Positions 20,387 to 23,988 of a stretch of DNA of 23,988 nt are shown here, one piece after another. The position numbers and the translations under genes are program-made. Positions within the stretch are counted from its first letter, which is position 1; every line of letters begins with the position of its first letter. The DNA is taken from the NCBI GenBank assembly GCA_964058805.1, contig CAXKVV010000591.1, forward strand, positions 1 through 23,988. Reading direction: 5' to 3'. Source of the DNA: Schoenoplectus triqueter (Eukaryota > Streptophyta > Magnoliopsida > Poales > Cyperaceae). The notes beneath the pieces are model-generated. The model saw nothing but the letters and a program-made list of their open reading frames with translations. It searched no databases and was not told the DNA's origin.

Positions 20387-20760
20387 ACTCTTCACCCCCC
20401 ATTCATCTCTCATTTTCTCTTCATCTTCCCAATTTCTCAAAATTCAAACACAAAATTCAAGATTAAAAAAAATTAGGACATATTTTTGTTTTGTTCTTTT
20501 TAAATTTATCTGTTTATTCTTTCTTTTTAATGTTTGTTCAAATTTTGAACTCAAATTATTATTATTTTTTTTATTTTGAATTCAAATTACTTTTCTATTT
20601 TAAATTTTATATTCAAATTGTGATCAAATTTAAAACTCAAATTACTTTTTTGATTCTAAATTTTTTGTTCAAATTAGTTTTAAAATTTGTGTTTTAGAAT
20701 GAAAAAATAAAAAAATTTAAAAACTGACGGATGTGACAACTGCCACATTTTTTTTAAATT
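20385..20760. other. Interior of the CACTA-like element
   Basis: A CT-rich stretch (ACTCTTCACCCCCCATTC, then TCTCTCATTTTCTCTTC) is followed by repeated CAAATT(A/T) phrases. It could be a relic 5' leader of an element gene. The ORFs at 20244-20697 are Phe/Leu-rich and not credible. Confidence 0.35.
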
Positions 20761-20771
20761 CAGCACAACCC

Positions 20772-20807
20772 TTTAATAGCGGTTGTTATATAACAACCGC
20801 TGTTAAA
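20772..20807. repeat. Palindrome in the right CACTA subterminal zone
   Basis: TTTAATAGCGGTTGTTAT pairs with ATAACAACCGCTGTTAAA, leaving one mismatch in an uninterrupted 36-bp palindrome. The same repeat unit is scattered in the left subterminal zone. Confidence 0.85.
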
Positions 20808-20909
20808 GAATACTCTTTAATAACGGTTCTCAAGACTTTAATAACAGCCCCTTGGACCGCTATAAAATATGGTTTTTGACCGTTATTAAAGGCATATTGT
20901 GTCGTAATG

Positions 20910-21640
20910 ATTGAATTGCTTAATCACCACATAAATCTGTTCTTACCAATGTTGAAATAGATTCTAGTCATTGAAAATATCAATCAATTTTGAAATACAC
21001 ATGGTTGGGCTCATTGTAATGCATAATCATGAATCATATCATGATCTCTATCACGATTTCTGGTGGAAATGAGGCATAAAGATAAGAAACGAGGATAAAA
21101 ATAGAAAATTTTTGCAGTATGATGACTCAAACATGCATTTAAGCCTCTTATTATGCACAGAGACCAAGTTGATATATAAATACCAAAGCTTGCATAGTCA
21201 ATTTCTACTAACAGCCTTAATTGTTCTGAGGAGGAGAGGAGAAGAGGAGGAGACCTTTCTATTATTAACATTTAGCGTAAAAGCCGAAAAGGGAAGAAGC
21301 GTCGGTGCGATTTGAGTAGTGGGTTGTGAAAAAAACCGACCACCAACTGGAGAGCAAATATTACGCGCTTCGTAATATCTCGATCATTATTTATTATTTT
21401 TTGTGGGCTTGTTTTACAACTTGACATTCCCCTCGGACAGCCCATTAATTTGGTCGGATAACCGACTCAAGCCGGGTCACTAATGACGGTTTTTATTTTG
21501 TCTAGCTATTAGTGATAGCCAGGCCCAACCCAACCGCCTCGTGTCGTGCCCTTTCCAGAAACATCTAAAACGCCTCGCCTCCCGCTCGACCCACGTTTCC
21601 AGGGCAGTAAGGCACGGAACGCAGATTCCTTCCAATTGAG
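20910..21640. other. Spacer upstream of the PHD gene region
   Basis: ORFs on both strands at 21011-21315 overlap each other and show no domain. From about 21400 the base composition becomes more GC-rich, with GGGCTTG, CAGCCCATTAA and AGGCCCAACCCAACC phrases; GCCCA motifs of this kind occur in promoters of housekeeping plant genes. Confidence 0.4.
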
Positions 21641-21661
21641 ACATTCTCAGAACCTCAATTT

Positions 21662-21793
21662 ATGAAAGCTGGAGGTGTCCAGTTCCAGATACTTCTAGAG
21701 GACTCTCTTTCTCCAGCCTTTCAAAAACGGAGGCTTGAATCCGATCGGGGTCCCGTATCAGATAAATATTTCAGTTTCTTATTTCGTAAATAG
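21662..21793 (+). CDS. Unidentified 43-codon exon-like ORF
   Basis: The ORF starts ATG at 21662 (MKAGGVQFQILLEDSLSPAF...), continues QKRRLESDRGPVSDKYF and ends at TAG 21791-21793. It has balanced composition and follows a GC-richer, leader-like stretch, unlike the surrounding AT-rich DNA. It could be the first exon of a gene whose remainder was lost, an upstream alternative exon of the PHD gene (a GT at about 21755 could act as donor), or chance. I do not recognise the peptide and assign no function. Confidence 0.3.
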   Translation: MKAGGVQFQILLEDSLSPAFQKRRLESDRGPVSDKYFSFLFRK

Positions 21794-22039
21794 ATCCCGA
21801 ATTGTGTTCAATTCCTTTCTAATTTGTTTTCTGAAGTAATCAGTTTTTAATAATAATAATTATTATTAAAAATAAAAATGAGAATCGCAAAACTGCAAGT
21901 GACATATTTAATCCAATATTATAAATATCAAACGTCACTTAATCCAAACGTTATTATGAAGAGTTTCACATATTATTAAATTAATTATTATTAAAAAGTG
22001 TGAAGTAACCGTACACACGGTCTCATATATATCTGATAA

Positions 22040-22249
22040 TATTTGTTTCCGTTTTTGCACAATCCTTGGCGCCTGCTGCTCTACAAAACCCTTGGTTTCG
22101 TTTCTTATTTTGACAAGTCTTGTTTCTTTGCTCTCTCGTCGCGCCGCCATCGGCCTTTTCCTCTACTTCACTGATCGAGGAGTTACAAGAAGTTCGAGGA
22201 GTTGCTATAAGGGGGCCGTTGTTACAGCTTTCGTTTTCAATCACTATAA
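22040..22249 (+). other. Probable 5' UTR of the PHD gene
   Basis: A CT-rich stretch (GCGCCTGCTGCTCTAC, then TCTTGTTTCTTTGCTCTC) leads to the ATG at 22250. The transcription start is unknown. The 132-codon ORF beginning at 22092 reads through the following intron and has no domain, so it is not taken as coding. Confidence 0.45.
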
Positions 22250-23988
22250 ATGGTACGTTTTGAGTTTAGTTGATTCTTTTGTTCTTTTATGTTTGTATTT
22301 TGTTCAAAAATGCAATTGGCAAAGGAATATAATTTTTCTTGTGTGGAATAAGCCGAGCAGGCAAATGAATGATGGGCTGAATAGTTCAAACCCATTATTT
22401 CTTCTTTTTCACAGATATTTGAAGGGCAGGCGATTAAAAATTATATATTTCTTTTTTTTTCGTACGCCTGGGAAGGAGAGGATGAAATAAAGAAAACAAA
22501 TTGTTTGTTTTGGAGTCTAAACAGGATACAATTTTCTCTCTCTCTTTTTAAGAGAGGCTCCTTACAAATTTAAAGAGTCACGATCTCAACCTCATCATTT
22601 TCTTCCTTTTGTGTGGGTGTTTGAAGGAAAAGGTGTTTAAGTGAGAATAGCCACTAATCCAAAATTATGAAACATAGAATAACAAGTGAGAACAAATCTT
22701 TAGAAAATCAATATCCACAATGTCTGCTTAATATTTTTCACTAATTGTATCTAGCTTTTTGCTATCTTGATAACCAAGAATTCAGTTGTTTAATTGTATC
22801 AACATAAAACATGTTAGTACATAATTATTTTTATTTAAATTGGTTGTAGGCAATTGTTTGTCAAAAATGTGGAGCTAGTGGCTATGCAGATCTTCTTGTC
22901 TATTGTCGATTGTGTTGTAAAGCTGCTGAACATCAGTATGTTCTATGTTTTATCAGTAACTTTTGTGTTTACATATGATCTCAATTTTCAAATTAGTTTT
23001 AGTTCATTTGCTCTCATGATTTTCAAAATACCAACATGCATCTTGTAGACTGAAATGCATGAAATGCGATTGATTAGAGGTGACAAAATCAGATCTAAGT
23101 TCTAACCCAACAAACCCACAACCCGATCTCAATCTTAACCCGGCCTGGACCTGACCCTACCCTGAGATTGAATAGCCTACAAATTAGCTTGAATAAATGT
23201 AAGATCAGAAAAACCAACACAAATCGACCCGACTCGATTCGATCTATTTTTTTTTGAAAAGTCAAATTGACCCGATCCGATCCAACCTAACACACATTAC
23301 TTGATTACTACCTCAACGATATATATTATTTTCTAAGTGTAACATATTCTCAATTATGATTGTAGATATTGTTTGGACACAATTCCGACAATAAATGAGA
23401 ATATTGAGTGGTCATGTGAAGATTGCAATTTTAAGACCAAGGAATTGGAATGCATGATGAATGGTCCGGGCATTGAGACATCAAATGATGATCTTTGTTT
23501 ATCAAACAAAGAAAACCTTATTAGTAATTTAAACACGCACATTTCTTATAAGAGCAAAGATGAAGAAAAGTTGCACGAGTATGATGAGATGAAGGCTTGG
23601 GGAAAGACTAATAGGAGATCCATGAAGCGTATTTTGGGTGCACAAAATGATTTCTTGAGAAATGGGGTTATGATGTGCAAATCTTACGAGTTTTCCAAGC
23701 CCAACGGACGTAGAAGAAAGTTAATTTTGTCAGGTGAGGATGATGACTTGATAGATGGTATAGCGAAAGACTCCTTATTGGGAAGTGAGGAGCATGAGTT
23801 GGCTTGGCAAAATAATGACGGGAAATCCATGATACAAATTTTGAAAGAGCATAATGATTATTTGAGAGATGAGGTTACAACTTCCCAACTTGAGTGTTCC
23901 AAGCACAATGCTCATAGAAGAAAATTAGTTTTGCCGGTTGAGCATGATGACTTGGTAGAAAATGACGTATCATTTAACAATGATGTCG
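22250..23988 (+). CDS. PHD-finger protein, 5' part (three exons, open at window end)
   Basis: Seen: ATG 22250-22252 is followed directly by donor GTACGT. Exon 2 is 22850-22935 (acceptor TTGTAG, donor GTATGT). Exon 3 runs from 23366 (acceptor TTGTAG) to beyond the edge; phases 0 and 2 agree. The join gives MAIVCQKCGASGYADLL... and a C4HC3 PHD finger with ligands C5, C8, C20, C23, H29, C32, C47 and C50 and the usual Trp at 45 (IEWSCEDC). Residues 51-237 are polar, Lys/Asp/Glu-rich and hold a duplicated module (115-158 and 184-226). Family knowledge: PHD fingers mostly read histone H3 tails; plant proteins with an N-terminal PHD of this kind include AIPP2/PAIPP2-like chromatin regulators. That link is inference. 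A nuclear location is expected. The C-terminus is not in the window. Confidence 0.8.
22253..22849 (+). other. PHD gene intron 1
   Basis: 597 bp, GTACGT...TTGTAG, placed immediately after the start codon. T-rich, no repeat recognised. Confidence 0.75.
22850..22935 (+). CDS. PHD gene exon 2: first half of the zinc finger
   Basis: 28 codons plus two bases encode AIVCQKCGASGYADLLV, then YCRLCCKAAEH, giving the first five zinc ligands. The reading frame differs from the naive ORF that starts at 22854. The correct frame is fixed by the Cys pattern and the join to exon 3. Confidence 0.85.
22936..23365 (+). other. PHD gene intron 2 with an ACCCGA-rich repeat
   Basis: 430 bp, GTATGT...TTGTAG. Part 23076-23300 is rich in ACCCGA-type words (CACAACCCGATCTC, AATCGACCCGACTCG, TTGACCCGATCCGATCC), starts GAGGTGACAAAATCAG and resembles ACCCGA-rich transposon-derived repeats of plants, related in style to 8084-8450. 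A MITE or transposon-end origin is likely but ends are unclear. Confidence 0.6.
23366..23988 (+). CDS. PHD gene exon 3 (partial)
   Basis: The first base completes Gln30. YCLDTIPTINENIEWSCEDC closes the PHD finger. The 207 further codons are open to the window end, with no stop in frame. Confidence 0.87.

Larger units (their letters stand above)
18245..20909. mobile_element. Non-autonomous CACTA-like transposon, interrupted by MITE array B
   Basis: The left end CACTACTACACAAAAAGG and the reverse complement of the right end, CATTACGACACAATATGCC, match at 11 of the first 13 bases, as expected for CACTA (En/Spm) terminal inverted repeats. Both subterminal zones (about 18280-18530 and 20770-20890) hold many copies of AATAGCGGTT / AACCGCTATTAAA in both orientations, typical of CACTA subterminal repeats. 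The 3-bp flanks (ACA and ATT) do not match, so the target duplication is lost or the ends are slightly misplaced. No transposase is present. Confidence 0.7.

Noticed and set aside
21846..21876. AT palindrome (TTTTTAATAATAA / TTATTATTAAAAA)
   Set aside because: Low-complexity trinucleotide sequence; symmetry is expected from composition and no flanking element was found.
22092..22490. 132-codon ORF at the PHD gene start
   Set aside because: It reads out of frame through the 5' leader and intron 1; the PHD frame with a complete set of zinc ligands explains the region better.
22854..23048. 64-codon ORF at PHD exon 2
   Set aside because: Wrong frame; the correct frame gives the C4HC3 ligands and joins exon 3.

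Overview
The window is nuclear DNA of a flowering plant, most likely a eudicot. It is AT-rich, has two intron-containing plant genes on the + strand at its edges, and about 16 kb of decayed and nested plant transposable elements between them. I cannot name the species.

Left gene (191-5301): the 3' five coding exons of a PRAF-type gene (PH domain, RCC1 repeats, FYVE zinc finger, BREVIS RADIX domain). The start of the PH domain lies off the left edge. The splice phases agree and the 909 in-window codons read cleanly to the stop at 5299-5301. Two introns hold Au-SINE-like 3' tails, one of which abuts and probably supplies the splice acceptor of the large RCC1 exon.

Middle (5302-about 21600): no convincing gene. 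In order it holds a possible degraded tRNA-derived SINE (5820-5905), a (TAA)n/(TTA)n palindromic microsatellite (7161-7279), an exact 40-bp direct duplication (8470-8567), a diverged inverted-repeat MITE (9238-9594) with two half copies, a repeat resembling retroelement DNA (12181-12340), a long-inverted-repeat element packed with GC-rich palindromes about every 45 bp (about 12915-13360), a probable solo Copia-type LTR (about 13692-15000), and two arrays of about 400-bp hairpin MITEs joined by (TA)n microsatellites (15081-16387 and 18637-20384). The second array sits inside a non-autonomous CACTA-like element (18245-20909).

Right gene (22250 to beyond the edge): the 5' part of a PHD-finger gene. 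Its ATG is the last codon of the first exon. Exons 2 and 3 join to give a complete C4HC3 PHD finger, followed by a tail with an internally duplicated module of 69-codon period. A 43-codon mini-ORF at 21662 looks exon-like but is unidentified.

The two genes have no evident functional link. The most unusual content is the tandem hairpin-MITE/(TA)n arrays, which share the same order of subfamilies, and the palindrome-array element at 13 kb.
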